Assembly: GCA_963811265.1 (NCBI GenBank)
Contig: CAWEQS010000016.1
Location: 310,001-374,000, forward strand
Length of the DNA: 64,000 bases
Direction: 5' to 3'
Source: JAOUJD01 sp963811265
GTDB taxonomy: Bacteria; Pseudomonadota; Gammaproteobacteria; Burkholderiales; Burkholderiaceae_F
Shown piece after piece: positions 1-8,918 of the stretch (position 1 is the stretch's first letter; every line of letters starts with the position of its first letter). Under the pieces are notes generated by a model. It saw only the letters and a list, made by a program, of their open reading frames with translations, did not search any database and was not told where the DNA came from. A program made the position numbers and the translations under genes.

Positions 1-222
1 GAGTTCGTCGAGCGTCTTGCCGTCGCACTCGATGTTCATCAGGACGTAGTGCGCCTTGACCAGCTTCTCGATCGGATACGCGAGCTGGCGGCGGCCCCAG
101 TCTTCGACACGGTGCACCGTGCCCTTGCTGCCGGTGATCAGCGTCCGGTACCGCTCGATCATCGCGGGCACCTGCTCGCTCTGATCCGGGTGGACGATGA
201 AACAGATTTCGTAATGACGCAT
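1..222 (-). CDS. rpsF: 30S ribosomal protein S6 (partial, 3' end outside window)
   Basis: Small-subunit ribosomal protein that binds 16S rRNA with S18. The visible 74 residues begin MRHYEICFIVHPDQSEQVP and continue with the conserved EDWGRRQLAYPIEK segment typical of bacterial S6. The ATG at 222 is preceded by AAGGAG at good spacing. The C-terminus and any rpsR or rplI partner lie beyond base 1. A promoter candidate sits about 150 bp upstream, after the sirtuin stop, so rpsF probably starts its own transcript. Confidence 0.96.
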   Translation of the reverse strand, partial: MRHYEICFIVHPDQSEQVPAMIERYRTLITGSKGTVHRVEDWGRRQLAYPIEKLVKAHYVLMNIECDGKTLDEL

Positions 223-370
223 TCGACGGTTCTCCTTCTTGTCCCCTTGGGTCTTGCCCATCAGGGTCCCTGTGGATTGAAGCCACCCGTGGCGTCGTCC
301 GCGGTGTGGCAAGGTAGCTCGACGTCCGTTGCTGCAGCGAATGTGGACGCAAGAGCTTGAAAAGCCTGCG

Positions 371-400
371 ATTCTAGCCCGGAACGGCACCCGCGGACAA
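371..400 (-). promoter_or_regulatory. sigma70-type promoter for rpsF
   Basis: On the minus strand, TTGTCC (400-395) and TAGAAT (376-371) are separated by 18 bp. They match the -35 at 4 of 6 and the -10 at 5 of 6 positions. The site lies between the sirtuin stop and rpsF and leaves a leader of about 140 nt, typical of ribosomal protein operons. Confidence 0.6.
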
Positions 401-416
401 GCGACCGCCGACCGGA

Positions 417-1157
417 CTAGTGCGCCGCCTCCAGCAGCTGGGGCAGCACTTCGGCGGCCTTTCCCCGGATGCGGATGGCCGCGAGTTCGTCGAGGTCGGT
501 CGGCTCGGGGTTCACGGTGATCACGACGGCCCCTGCCCGGCGCGCACTCGCCGGAAGGCCCGCCGCGGGGTAAACGAGGCCGGAGGTGCCGACCACGAGC
601 ATCACTTCGCAGTCCTCCACGGCCGCGGCCGCCTCGTTCAGGGCCGTGGGATCAAGCATCTCCCCGAACCAGACGACGGCGGGACGAAGCCAGGACCCGC
701 ACCGCGGGCACCGGGGCGGCTCCCCAGGCGGAAGCCGGGCCGGCGAGTCTTCCGCGAAACCGCATTGCTCCAGGCAGACCGTGCGCAGGATGTTGCCGTG
801 CAGTTCGACCAGGTTCGTGCTGCCCGCCCGCGCATGCAGGCCATCGACATTCTGCGTGATCACGCGAAGTCGCTCGAAGCGCGCCTCGGCCGCCGCGAGC
901 GCCCGGTGGCCGGCATTGGGTTGTGCCTGGCCGACCAGGGTGCGCCGCCAGGCGTACCAGCGCCAGACCAGCGACGGATCGGCCCGGAAGCCCTCCTCGG
1001 TGGCCAGTTGCATCGGATCGAACTGCGCCCACAGTCCTGTTTGCGCGTCCCGGAACGTCGGGATTCCGCTCTCGGCGGAGATGCCTGCGCCCGTCAGGAC
1101 CGCGACGCGGCGCGCTTCGGTGAGCCGCTGCCGCGCGATGGCGATGGCGTCGTTCAC
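417..1157 (-). CDS. cobB: NAD-dependent protein deacylase, Sir2/CobB family
   Basis: Removes acyl groups from protein lysines using NAD. The 246-residue protein has the NAD-binding GAGISAESGIPTFRD motif near residue 22, QNVDGLH, the catalytic His in ELHGN, and two Cys pairs (CLEQC and CPRC) that bind the structural zinc. A YxxR pair (YAWR) follows WRW, the signature of class III sirtuins that also remove succinyl groups. The start is a GTG (1157) whose GTGA overlaps the stop of the upstream alkB-like gene, which implies translational coupling. Substrate preference is inferred from the motif only. Confidence 0.93.
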   Translation of the reverse strand: MNDAIAIARQRLTEARRVAVLTGAGISAESGIPTFRDAQTGLWAQFDPMQLATEEGFRADPSLVWRWYAWRRTLVGQAQPNAGHRALAAAEARFERLRVITQNVDGLHARAGSTNLVELHGNILRTVCLEQCGFAEDSPARLPPGEPPRCPRCGSWLRPAVVWFGEMLDPTALNEAAAAVEDCEVMLVVGTSGLVYPAAGLPASARRAGAVVITVNPEPTDLDELAAIRIRGKAAEVLPQLLEAAH

Positions 1158-2180
1158 GGGCGCGCGGGAACCCGCGAGTCCATCACCGCGAACCACAGCG
1201 GCGGCAGCAGCGCGAGCAGGACCATCGTCGGGTAGCCCGCCGGCAACTGCGGCGCATCGGGAACCGTCCGCAATTGCTCGAACGGCTTGTTCATGTGCGC
1301 GTGGTGGTCCGAGTGCAGTTGCAGGTTGAACAGAACCCAGTTGCTGACCGCAAAGTCCGCGTTCCAGGAGTGCTCTTCGCGCACTGGCTCGTACCGGCCG
1401 TCGACGCGCCGCCGCAGCAGCCCGTAGTGCTCGACGTAGTTGATGATCTCGAGCAGCACGAACGCCCACACCGCCTGCAGGCCAAACAGCAGCGCGCCCT
1501 GCGGACCCGAGACAAGCCACGCGAGCGCGAGCAGGCCGGCCGACAGCAGGGAACCGCTCAGCACCCAGTTCGACGGGTGCCACGCGGACCGGCCCCGGCG
1601 CCCCAGGCGCATGCGTTCGAGCCGCCATGCGTGGCGAAAGCTGCCGATCACCGACCGCGGGATGAAGCGATACACCGACATGCCCCGCGGCGCCGTCGCC
1701 GGATCGTCCGGCGTCGCGACGCGCACGTGATGGCCCCGCACGTGCTCCACGAAGAAGTGGCCGTAGGCCACGCTCACGAGCAGCGCCCGGGCGATCACGC
1801 GGTCGAGCCGCGACGACGCGATGTCCGAGCTCGTGCGCGATCGTGATGCCCATGCCGCCCGTCACCGTACCGACGGCGAGCGCGAACACGAGCAATTGGC
1901 TCATCGGCAGTTCCGGCGCGAGGCGGACGGCGCCGATCAGCAGCGCGGCCTGCAGCGGCAACTGCAGCCGGGGAATCCATCGCACGAACGGAATCGGGGA
2001 CGGCCGGCCGTCGTCGCGGCGGGGGCGGCCGACCAGCGCGTCGATCAGGGGAATCGCCACGAAGGCGACCGCGATCGGGGCCCACGGCGCGCCGATCTCC
2101 ACCCAGTGCAAAGGCATCAGGGTGAAGAAAGCGAGGAACAGGACGCCGAAGAGGGTCGCGAGCACGCGGCGATGGTGCAC
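1154..2180 (-). CDS. AlkB-type membrane non-haem di-iron hydroxylase/desaturase, frameshifted
   Basis: Membrane alkane 1-monooxygenase / fatty acid desaturase family. The His boxes are split over two frames: HELGH at about 1830 in one, then EHVRGHH, NYVEH and HSDHH in the frame that opens at 1798. About four hydrophobic segments surround them, as in the family. The reading frame slips by one base near 1806-1826; compared with relatives one base is extra after HELGHR. The start is unclear: GTG candidates are at 2180, 2165 and 2236, none with a good ribosome site. The gene lies directly after rlmB and is coupled to the sirtuin. It could be a real pseudogene, but the frequency of such slips here suggests a sequence error. 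Confidence 0.75.
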
Positions 2181-2241
2181 GCGCCGGCAGGCCAGATCAA
2201 GACGACGCGACCGCGGGCAGCGCGCCGGCGATACACGTGCG

Positions 2242-2988
2242 CTAGGTGGCGCCGGCGCGCCGCTGCCGCACCGCCTCGTAGAGGCAGATGCCGGTCGCGA
2301 CCGACACGTTGAGGCTTTCGACGTGCCCGATGATCGGGATGCGCGCCAGGGCGTCGCACCGCTCGCGCGTGAGGCGGCGCAGTCCGGTTCCCTCGGCGCC
2401 AAGCACCCACGCCAGCGGACCGGTCAGGTCCATGTCGAAGAGGGATTGCCCGGCTTCGCCGGCCGCTCCCACGAGTCGAACGCCCGCGTCCCGCAGGTCG
2501 TCCATCGCCCGGGCCAGGTTGGTGACGGCGATCAGCGGAACGGCCTCGGCCGCCCCGGCAGCAGCCTTCAGCGCGGCCGGCGTCAATCCCACCGAGCGGT
2601 CGCGCGGAACGATCACCGCCTGCACCCCCGCGGCGTCGGCCACGCGGAGGCACGCGCCGAGGTTGCGCGGGTCGGTCACGCCGTCGAGCAGCAGCAGCAG
2701 CGTGCCGGGTCCGACGTCGTTGACCACGTCGTCGAGGCTCAGCGACTCGTCGAGGTGCGCGGCAACGGCCACCACGCCCTGGTGCGGCGCTTCACCCGCC
2801 AGGCCGCGCAGGCGCTCCGGATCGGCGGCGACGACCTTCACCTTCAGGTCCGCCGCGCGCTGCTGCAATTGCGCCATGCGGCCGTCCCGACGGCGAGCGT
2901 CGACGTAGAGGGCCTCGATCGTCTCCGGCGCGTGGCGCAGGCGCGCACTGACCGCGTGGAAGCCCGCGAGGATTCGCTTGGCGGTCAT
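2242..2988 (-). CDS. rlmB: 23S rRNA (guanosine-2251-2'-O)-methyltransferase
   Basis: SPOUT-class enzyme that methylates G2251 in the peptidyl-transferase P loop. The 248 residues contain an N-terminal substrate-binding domain, then the knot-fold motifs TDPRNLGACLR (about residue 105), LGAEGTGLRR and ESLNVSVATGICLYE. Length is normal. Its ATG shares one base with the TGA of rnr (TGATG), so the two are translationally coupled; rnr-rlmB is a classical pair in proteobacteria. Confidence 0.97.
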   Translation of the reverse strand: MTAKRILAGFHAVSARLRHAPETIEALYVDARRRDGRMAQLQQRAADLKVKVVAADPERLRGLAGEAPHQGVVAVAAHLDESLSLDDVVNDVGPGTLLLLLDGVTDPRNLGACLRVADAAGVQAVIVPRDRSVGLTPAALKAAAGAAEAVPLIAVTNLARAMDDLRDAGVRLVGAAGEAGQSLFDMDLTGPLAWVLGAEGTGLRRLTRERCDALARIPIIGHVESLNVSVATGICLYEAVRQRRAGAT

Positions 2989-5414
2989 CAGCGCGCCCGC
3001 TTGCTCACGCGCACCTTGCGCGCCGTCTTGCCGGTCTTGTCCTTCTTGCCGATCTTGTGCAGCTGGCCGCGACGGACGTCGCGCCGCTGCGCGATCTTGG
3101 CCTGGCGGTCACGCCGCTCCTCGACGCTTTCGCCGCGCTTCTTCTCCTTCTCGCGCGGCTCCACCGGGCCGGCGAGCAGCGCCTTGCGCGTGTCGCCCTT
3201 GACCATCCGGAACTCGATGCGCCGCGCCTCGAGGTCGACGCGCGCCACCTGCACCGTGAGCCGGTCGCCCAGCCGATAGCGCAGGCCGGTGCGCTCGCCG
3301 CGCAGTTCGTGCAGGGCCTCGTTGAACAGGAAGTACTCGGAGCCGAGTTCGGACACGTGCACGAGTCCCTCGACGTAGAGGTCGTCGAGCACGATGAAGA
3401 CGCCGAACGGCACCACCGAGCTCACCGTGCCGCTGAAGGTCTCGCCCACACGCTCGCGCATGTAGTAGCTCTTGAGCCAGGCCTCGACGTCGCGCGAGGC
3501 GTCGTCGGCGCGGCGCTCGTTGGCCGAACAGATGAGCCCCAGCTTTTCCCACGCCACGTTCGCCTCGTTGTGCGCCGCGTTCGTGCGGGCCTGCGCGTTG
3601 CGCAAGGCGACGCGCGCGGCGAGCGGTGCCGAGGCGGCGTCCGGCGCTCCACTCACCACCGGCGCATACGGCTTCTTCTCGAGAATCGCCTTGATCGTGC
3701 GATGCACCAGGAGGTCCGGATAGCGGCGGATCGGCGACGTGAAGTGCGTGTAGGCCTTGTACGCGAGCCCGAAGTGCCCCGAGTTGTGCGGGCTGTAGAT
3801 CGCCTGCTGCATCGAGCGCAGCAGCACCGTCTGCAGCAGCTGCGCATCCGGCCGCGGCCGGATCTTCTTCAGCAACTGCGCATAGTCGGAGGGCTCCGGT
3901 TCGTCCCCGCCCTCCAGGTGCAGGCCCAGGGTCTTCAGCAGCGTGCGCACGTTGGCCAGCCGCTCCGGCGTCGGCCCCTCGTGCACGCGATACAGGCTCG
4001 GCTGCTTGCCACGCGCGAGGAAGTCCGCCGTGCAGACGTTGGCCGCGAGCATGCACTCCTCGATCAGCTTGTGCGCGTCGTTGCGCACGCGCGGCAGGAT
4101 CTTCTCGATCCGCCCGTTCGGATCGCACACGATGTACGTCTCGGTCGTCTCCAGGTCGATCGCGCCGCGCGCCTCGCGCGCCTGCGCCAGCGCCTCGTAG
4201 AGCGCGTACAGGTCCTGCAGGTGCGGCATCAGGTCGCCGACCCGCTGCGCGGCACGCGAGCCGGGCACGGACAGCGCCTCCCACACGTCGGTATAGGTCA
4301 GGCGCGCGTGCGAATGCATCACCGCCGGGTAGAACTGGTAGGCGTCGATCACGCCCTTGGCGGTGATCACGGCGTCGCACACCATGACGAGGCGGTCGAC
4401 GTTCGGGTTCAGCGAACACAGGCCGTTCGACAGTTTCTCCGGCAGCATCGGGATCACGCGGCGCGGGAAGTACACCGACGTGGACCGGTTCTGGGCCTCG
4501 ACGTCGATCGCGTCGGCCGGCCGCACGTAATGGCTGACGTCGGCGATGGCGACGATCAGGCGCCAGCCCTTGCGCCGGCCCGTGATCGGTTCGCAGTACA
4601 CGGCGTCGTCGAAGTCGCGCGCGTCCTCGCCATCGATGGTCACGAGCGGCACGTCGCGCAGGTCGACGCGGCCGCGAAAGTCCTTCGGCAGCACGCTGTC
4701 CGGCAGCGCCTCCGCCTGCTCCAGCGTCGCGGCCGGAAACTCGTGCGGCACCGCGAACTTGCGCACCGCGATCTCGATCTCCATGCCCGGGTCGTCGATG
4801 GCGCCGAGCACCTCGATCACGCGGCCGACGGGCTGCACGTAGCGCTGCGGCTGCTGCAGGATCTCGACCACGACGACCTGGCCCGGTTCCGCCGTCAGGG
4901 CGGCGCCGGGCGGCACGAGAATCTCCTGCTGGATGCGCTGGTCCTCGGGCACCACGATGGTGACCCCGCGCTCGTTCAGCAGGCGGCCAACGAGCTTGTT
5001 GGTGCGACGCTCGATGACCTCGACGATCTCGCCTTCGGGGCGGCCGCGGCGATCGGTCCCGGTGATCCGCGCGAGCACGCGGTCGCCGTGCAGCACCTTG
5101 CTCATCTCGTGCTCGGAGAGCACGAGATCCTGGGCGCCGTCGTCGCGGATCAGGAAGCCGAAGCCGTCGCGGTGTCCCTGCACCTGCCCGGAGAGCAGGT
5201 TGGCGCGCGCCGCGATCAGCAGCAGGCCGGCGCGGTTGCGCACGATGCGCCCGGCGCGCTCGAGTTCCTCGACCTGCGCGTTGAACGCGGATCGGGCTTC
5301 ATCGGTGTGCAGCGCGAGCCGTTCGGCCAGGTCGGCCGGGGTCAGCGGCGCCCGGGCGGCCGACAGCGCCTCCAGGATGGAGTCAGCGCCGATCTTGGGT
5401 GATTTGGGAGTCAC
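2988..5414 (-). CDS. rnr: Ribonuclease R
   Basis: 3'-to-5' hydrolytic exoribonuclease of the RNase II/R family that degrades structured RNA. Visible order in 808 residues: N-terminal winged helix (about 10-65), two cold-shock domains (GHRDGFGFLIRDD near residue 80), RNB catalytic domain with the acidic cluster DGEDARDFDDAVY and HYVRPADAIDVEAQ, an S1 domain (GETFSGTVSSVVPFGVFI) and a Lys/Arg-rich tail. The start is GTG (5414) behind AGAAAGAAGAA. The next gene upstream on this strand is the PRTase beyond the oppositely oriented tRNA-Leu, so a private promoter is expected in 5415-5535, but I could not pick one. Confidence 0.97.
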   Translation of the reverse strand: MTPKSPKIGADSILEALSAARAPLTPADLAERLALHTDEARSAFNAQVEELERAGRIVRNRAGLLLIAARANLLSGQVQGHRDGFGFLIRDDGAQDLVLSEHEMSKVLHGDRVLARITGTDRRGRPEGEIVEVIERRTNKLVGRLLNERGVTIVVPEDQRIQQEILVPPGAALTAEPGQVVVVEILQQPQRYVQPVGRVIEVLGAIDDPGMEIEIAVRKFAVPHEFPAATLEQAEALPDSVLPKDFRGRVDLRDVPLVTIDGEDARDFDDAVYCEPITGRRKGWRLIVAIADVSHYVRPADAIDVEAQNRSTSVYFPRRVIPMLPEKLSNGLCSLNPNVDRLVMVCDAVITAKGVIDAYQFYPAVMHSHARLTYTDVWEALSVPGSRAAQRVGDLMPHLQDLYALYEALAQAREARGAIDLETTETYIVCDPNGRIEKILPRVRNDAHKLIEECMLAANVCTADFLARGKQPSLYRVHEGPTPERLANVRTLLKTLGLHLEGGDEPEPSDYAQLLKKIRPRPDAQLLQTVLLRSMQQAIYSPHNSGHFGLAYKAYTHFTSPIRRYPDLLVHRTIKAILEKKPYAPVVSGAPDAASAPLAARVALRNAQARTNAAHNEANVAWEKLGLICSANERRADDASRDVEAWLKSYYMRERVGETFSGTVSSVVPFGVFIVLDDLYVEGLVHVSELGSEYFLFNEALHELRGERTGLRYRLGDRLTVQVARVDLEARRIEFRMVKGDTRKALLAGPVEPREKEKKRGESVEERRDRQAKIAQRRDVRRGQLHKIGKKDKTGKTARKVRVSKRAR

Positions 5415-5461
5415 TTCTTCTTTCTGCCGGCACTCATTGGGTCGCCGGCGGTGGGTTCAAT

Positions 5462-5489
5462 TTGACTTCAATGGCATCGCCGCTAAAAT
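5462..5489 (+). promoter_or_regulatory. Promoter of tRNA-Leu
   Basis: TTGACT (5462-5467), a 16-bp spacer and TAAAAT (5484-5489), both 5 of 6 to the sigma70 consensus. The predicted start near 5496 leaves a 40-nt leader before the tRNA. This is among the best promoters in the window. Confidence 0.8.
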
Positions 5490-5535
5490 TTGCAGCTTGC
5501 CTTGATCTTCGAGTTTGATCGAGGCTTCGGTAGCA

Positions 5536-5620
<85 letters not shown>

Positions 5621-5634
5621 AGTAATTGTTCGGG

Positions 5635-5665
5635 GACGCCGGCGCATGCGCCGGCGTCTTTTTTT
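5635..5665 (+). terminator. Intrinsic terminator of tRNA-Leu
   Basis: A perfect 12-bp stem, GACGCCGGCGCA paired with TGCGCCGGCGTC, is followed by seven T. It lies 15 nt after the tRNA CCA and just before the convergent PRTase stop. Confidence 0.9.
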
Positions 5666-5671
5666 CCGGTT

Positions 5672-6193
5672 CTACGGCGATGCCCGGCTCCTCAGCCGCG
5701 CCGCGAGCTTGTCCGGTCCCATCGCGTCGTAGACCTCGAACGGCTGGTGAATCCACGGGTTCGTCGGCAGGTGCTGCACGTAGTAATCGGGGCGAAACAC
5801 TGAGCACGCCTTGTACCAGAGCACGCCGGTGCGCACCTCGGTGATCGCCGGATAGCGCTGCTGCAGGTGCTCGATCACGCGCGTCAGCGTGATGCCCGAA
5901 TCGACGAGATCGTCGATCAGCAGCAGGTGGCCGCGCAGGGCGCCGCCGGTCATCGTGATGAACTCCCCGATGTCCAGGCTGCCCTGCTCCTTTCCGGCCG
6001 CCGCGCGATAGGAACTCGCAGCCAGGATGGCGAGCGGCATGTCATAGATGCGCGAGACCACGTCGCCCACGCGCAGCCCGCCGCGCGCAAGGCACAGCAG
6101 GGAATCGAAACGCCAGCCGGACTCGTGGACCGCGAGGGCGAGTCGCTCGATCAGCCCGTGGTACTCGTCCCAGCTGACGTACAGATCCCTCAT
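5672..6193 (-). CDS. Purine-type phosphoribosyltransferase
   Basis: 173-residue type I PRTase. The PRPP-binding loop is LLLIDDLVDSGITL near residue 90, and LCLARGGLRVGDVVSR near residue 25 matches the xanthine/hypoxanthine-guanine branch. It probably salvages a purine base to the nucleotide; the exact base is not readable from sequence. The ATG at 6193 overlaps the purA stop by 4 bases (ATGA), which fits coupling with AMP synthesis. Annotated in relatives simply as phosphoribosyltransferase. Confidence 0.88.
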   Translation of the reverse strand: MRDLYVSWDEYHGLIERLALAVHESGWRFDSLLCLARGGLRVGDVVSRIYDMPLAILAASSYRAAAGKEQGSLDIGEFITMTGGALRGHLLLIDDLVDSGITLTRVIEHLQQRYPAITEVRTGVLWYKACSVFRPDYYVQHLPTNPWIHQPFEVYDAMGPDKLAARLRSRASP

Positions 6194-7491
6194 GGCTTCC
6201 CGCGGAACGGATGCCGAAGAACGATGGTCTGGTCGCGATCGGGGCCCGTCGAGACGAGGTCGATCGGCACGCCGAGCACTTCCGACAGGCGCTCGAGGTA
6301 GCGGCGCGCATTGGCCGGCAGCTGTTCCCACTTGCACACGCCGAAGGTCGACTCGCTCCACCCCGGGAAGTCCTCGTACACCGGCTCGCAACGCGACACG
6401 GCCTCGGCGCCGTACGGCAGGATGTCGATCGACTCGCCGCCCATGCGGTAGCCGGTGTTCAGGCGAACGATCGGCAAGCCGTCGAGCACGTCGAGCTTCG
6501 TGATGCACAGGCCGGTCGTTCCGTTCAGCTGCACCGCACGCTTCAGCCCGGCGGCGTCGAACCAGCCGCACCGGCGCGGGCGCCCCGTGACCGAGCCGAA
6601 CTCCTGCCCCTTTTCGCGCAGGTGCGCGCCCGTCTCGTCCGTCAGCTCGGTCGGGAACGGTCCGGACCCGACCCGGGTCGAGTACGCCTTGGTGATGCCG
6701 AGCACGTAGTCGAGCCGCTGCGGAGCGACGCCGGCACCCGCGGCGGCTGCGCCCGCCACCGTGTTGCTGGAGGTCACGTACGGATACGTGCCGTGGTCCA
6801 CGTCGAGCAGCGTGCCTTGCGCGCCCTCGAACAGCAGGCGCTGCCCGGCCGCCATCACCTTGTTCAGCTTGTAGGAGACGTCGGTGATCATGGGGCGCAG
6901 CCGGTCAGCCAGCTGCAGCGTCTCTTCGATCACCTTCGACGCATCGACCGTCGGCGCACCGAAGTACTTCTCCAGCACGAAGTTGTGAAAGTCGAGGGCC
7001 TCGCGCACCAGGTTGCCGAAGTGCTTCGGGTCGAACAGGTCCTGCGTGCGCACCGCGCGGCGGCCGACCTTGTCCTCGTAGGCCGGGCCGATGCCTCGCC
7101 CGGTCGTTCCGATCTTCGAGTCGCCCCGCCGGCCCTCGCGCGCCTTGTCGAGCGCCACGTGGTACTCGAGGATCAACGGGCAGTTGCCGCTGATCGACAT
7201 CCGCGACGCGACGTCGACGCCGGCCGCCTGGAGCTCGTCGATCTCGTTCAGCAGCGCGGTCGGCGACAGCACGACCCCGTTGCCGATGTAGCAGCGTGTC
7301 GTGGGGCGCAGGATGCCGGACGGGATCAGCCGCAGGATCGTCTTCCTGCCCGCGATGACGAGGGTGTGCCCGGCGTTGTGCCCGCCCTGGAAGCGGACCA
7401 CGCCATCGACGTCCTCGGTCAGCCAGTCGACGATCTTGCCCTTGCCTTCGTCACCCCACTGCGTGCCGACGACGACCACGTTCTGTGCCAT
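6190..7491 (-). CDS. purA: Adenylosuccinate synthetase
   Basis: Converts IMP, aspartate and GTP to adenylosuccinate, the first step from IMP to AMP. The 433-residue protein opens with VVVGTQWGDEGKGKIVD (GTP loop and catalytic Asp) and FQGGHNAGHT with the catalytic His. GTTGRGIGPAYEDK and the C-terminal STGPDRDQTI guanine-binding segment are present. Length and motifs are complete. It lies 9 bp after hisZ and overlaps the downstream PRTase. Confidence 0.98.
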   Translation of the reverse strand: MAQNVVVVGTQWGDEGKGKIVDWLTEDVDGVVRFQGGHNAGHTLVIAGRKTILRLIPSGILRPTTRCYIGNGVVLSPTALLNEIDELQAAGVDVASRMSISGNCPLILEYHVALDKAREGRRGDSKIGTTGRGIGPAYEDKVGRRAVRTQDLFDPKHFGNLVREALDFHNFVLEKYFGAPTVDASKVIEETLQLADRLRPMITDVSYKLNKVMAAGQRLLFEGAQGTLLDVDHGTYPYVTSSNTVAGAAAAGAGVAPQRLDYVLGITKAYSTRVGSGPFPTELTDETGAHLREKGQEFGSVTGRPRRCGWFDAAGLKRAVQLNGTTGLCITKLDVLDGLPIVRLNTGYRMGGESIDILPYGAEAVSRCEPVYEDFPGWSESTFGVCKWEQLPANARRYLERLSEVLGVPIDLVSTGPDRDQTIVLRHPFRGKP

Positions 7492-7500
7492 CGATAGTCC

Positions 7501-8661
7501 CTATTTCGCGGGGGACGCCGTACGCGCCACCACGCTCCAGTTGCCGTTCTGTTGTGCGATCTCGCGATCGAACACGAAATCGCCCGCCTGTTCTTCCTCG
7601 CCGGGCAACGCCTGCACCACCACCTCGCCCGCATCGCGCAGCTGCCGCACCAGCGCGCGCAGCGCGGGATCCTGTCGAGCCGGGGCAAGGATCGCCCGCG
7701 GACTCGCCGCCTCGCCCAGCCGCGCAAGGTCGCGCAGATAGATCGAGAAGCCGACCGCCGGCCGCGCGCGGCCGAACGCCTTGCCGATGCCGTCGTAGCG
7801 CCCGCCGCGCAGCACCGCCGTCGGCAGCCCCTCGACGTGCACGGCGAACGTCACGCCGTTGTGGTACCGATACCCGTGCAGGTCGGCGAGATCGAACGAG
7901 ACGTCGGCGCCGCAGTTCTTCGCGATTGTCTCGAGTTCGTCGAGCGCCGCGATGATCGGCGGCAAGGCCGGCAGTCGCGCCCGGGCCCGCTCGATCACCT
8001 CCGCGCCCCCGTTCAGGCGGACGAGTTCAAGCAGCGCATCGGCGGCCTTCGGTGGCATGCCGGCCACGAGGGCACGCAACCACGGCTCGTCCTTCGAACT
8101 CAGCGCCGCCAGCAAGTCGTCCACCACCGCCGGCGCGGGCGGAGCGAGGTCGAGCAGCGCGCGCACCACGGCCGTATGGCCGAGGTCGAGGTGGACCATC
8201 GACAGCCCGGCCAGCCGCAGCGAAGCGACCGCCAGTTCGATCACCTCGGCGTCGGCCTCCGGCCCGGCCATTCCGTAGAGCTCGGCGCCGACCTGGAGCG
8301 GCTCCCGCGATGCCAGCGGATGCAGCGGGCGCGCGTGAAGGACGCTGCCGGCATAGCAGAGCCTCGCCACGCCCTTGCGGTTCAGGATGTGCGCATCGAT
8401 GCGCGCGACCTGCGGCGTGGCGTCGGCGCGCAGTCCCAGCAGGCGTCCGCTCGCCTGGTCGGTGAGCTTGAACATGCGCAGGTCGAGGTCGCTGCCGGTT
8501 CCGGTCAGCAGCGAGTCGAGGTACTCGATCAGCGGTGGAATGACCAGTTCGTACCCATAGCCGCGATACAGGTCGAGCAGCGCCCGCCGCAACTCCTCCA
8601 CCCGCCTCGCTTCGAGCGGCAGGATGTCGGAGATGTTCTCGGGAAGGAGCCAGCGCGGCAT
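7501..8661 (-). CDS. hisZ: ATP phosphoribosyltransferase regulatory subunit
   Basis: HisZ is a catalytically inactive paralogue of histidyl-tRNA synthetase that activates and feedback-regulates the short form of HisG at the first step of histidine synthesis. The 386 residues keep class II fold motifs (LPENISDILPLEARRVE, LRADATPQVARI) but the protein is shorter than HisS. ATG at 8661 follows GGGAAC. hisG is not in the window; the hisZ-purA order is typical of Burkholderiales. Confidence 0.95.
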   Translation of the reverse strand: MPRWLLPENISDILPLEARRVEELRRALLDLYRGYGYELVIPPLIEYLDSLLTGTGSDLDLRMFKLTDQASGRLLGLRADATPQVARIDAHILNRKGVARLCYAGSVLHARPLHPLASREPLQVGAELYGMAGPEADAEVIELAVASLRLAGLSMVHLDLGHTAVVRALLDLAPPAPAVVDDLLAALSSKDEPWLRALVAGMPPKAADALLELVRLNGGAEVIERARARLPALPPIIAALDELETIAKNCGADVSFDLADLHGYRYHNGVTFAVHVEGLPTAVLRGGRYDGIGKAFGRARPAVGFSIYLRDLARLGEAASPRAILAPARQDPALRALVRQLRDAGEVVVQALPGEEEQAGDFVFDREIAQQNGNWSVVARTASPAK

Positions 8662-8682
8662 GACGAAGGGAACAGGCGCGTG

Positions 8683-8703
8683 AAAAGGCGCCCGTCAGGC
8701 GCC
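8683..8703 (-). terminator. Possible weak terminator between the DUF2065 gene and hisZ
   Basis: Read on the minus strand, GGCGCC-TGACG-GGCGCC is followed by TTTTC. The 6-bp GC stem is short and the T run is only four, so it could attenuate rather than end transcription from hfl into hisZ-purA. Confidence 0.35.
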
Positions 8704-8732
8704 GTGCATTTCGGTGAGCATCGGACCGGCGG

Positions 8733-8918
8733 TCAGCTCTGAAGCCAGAACAATAGCGCGCCGCCGGCCACCGCGATCAGCCCGAAGAAACGGATCTGCC
8801 CGTCATTGAGTTCAGTCACACGACTGAACATCTGCCGCCACGAGGCGGGCGCCACGAGCGGCAGGATGCCCTCGAGGACGAGCATCAGGGCGAAGGCAAG
8901 GCCGAGCGTGGTCCACAT
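8733..8918 (-). CDS. DUF2065 (YjeT-like) small membrane protein
   Basis: 61-residue protein with two hydrophobic stretches (LGLAFALMLVLEGILPLV and FFGLIAVAGGALLFWLQS) that should span the inner membrane. The function of the family is unknown. Its start shares one base with the hflC stop. Genes of this family sit next to hflKC in many proteobacteria, which hints at a link to the HflKC/FtsH complex. Confidence 0.9.
   Translation of the reverse strand: MWTTLGLAFALMLVLEGILPLVAPASWRQMFSRVTELNDGQIRFFGLIAVAGGALLFWLQS

Noticed and set aside
5635..5665. Bidirectional use of the tRNA-Leu terminator for the minus strand
   Set aside because: The minus-strand side lacks a T run after the stem, and no minus-strand gene ends there.
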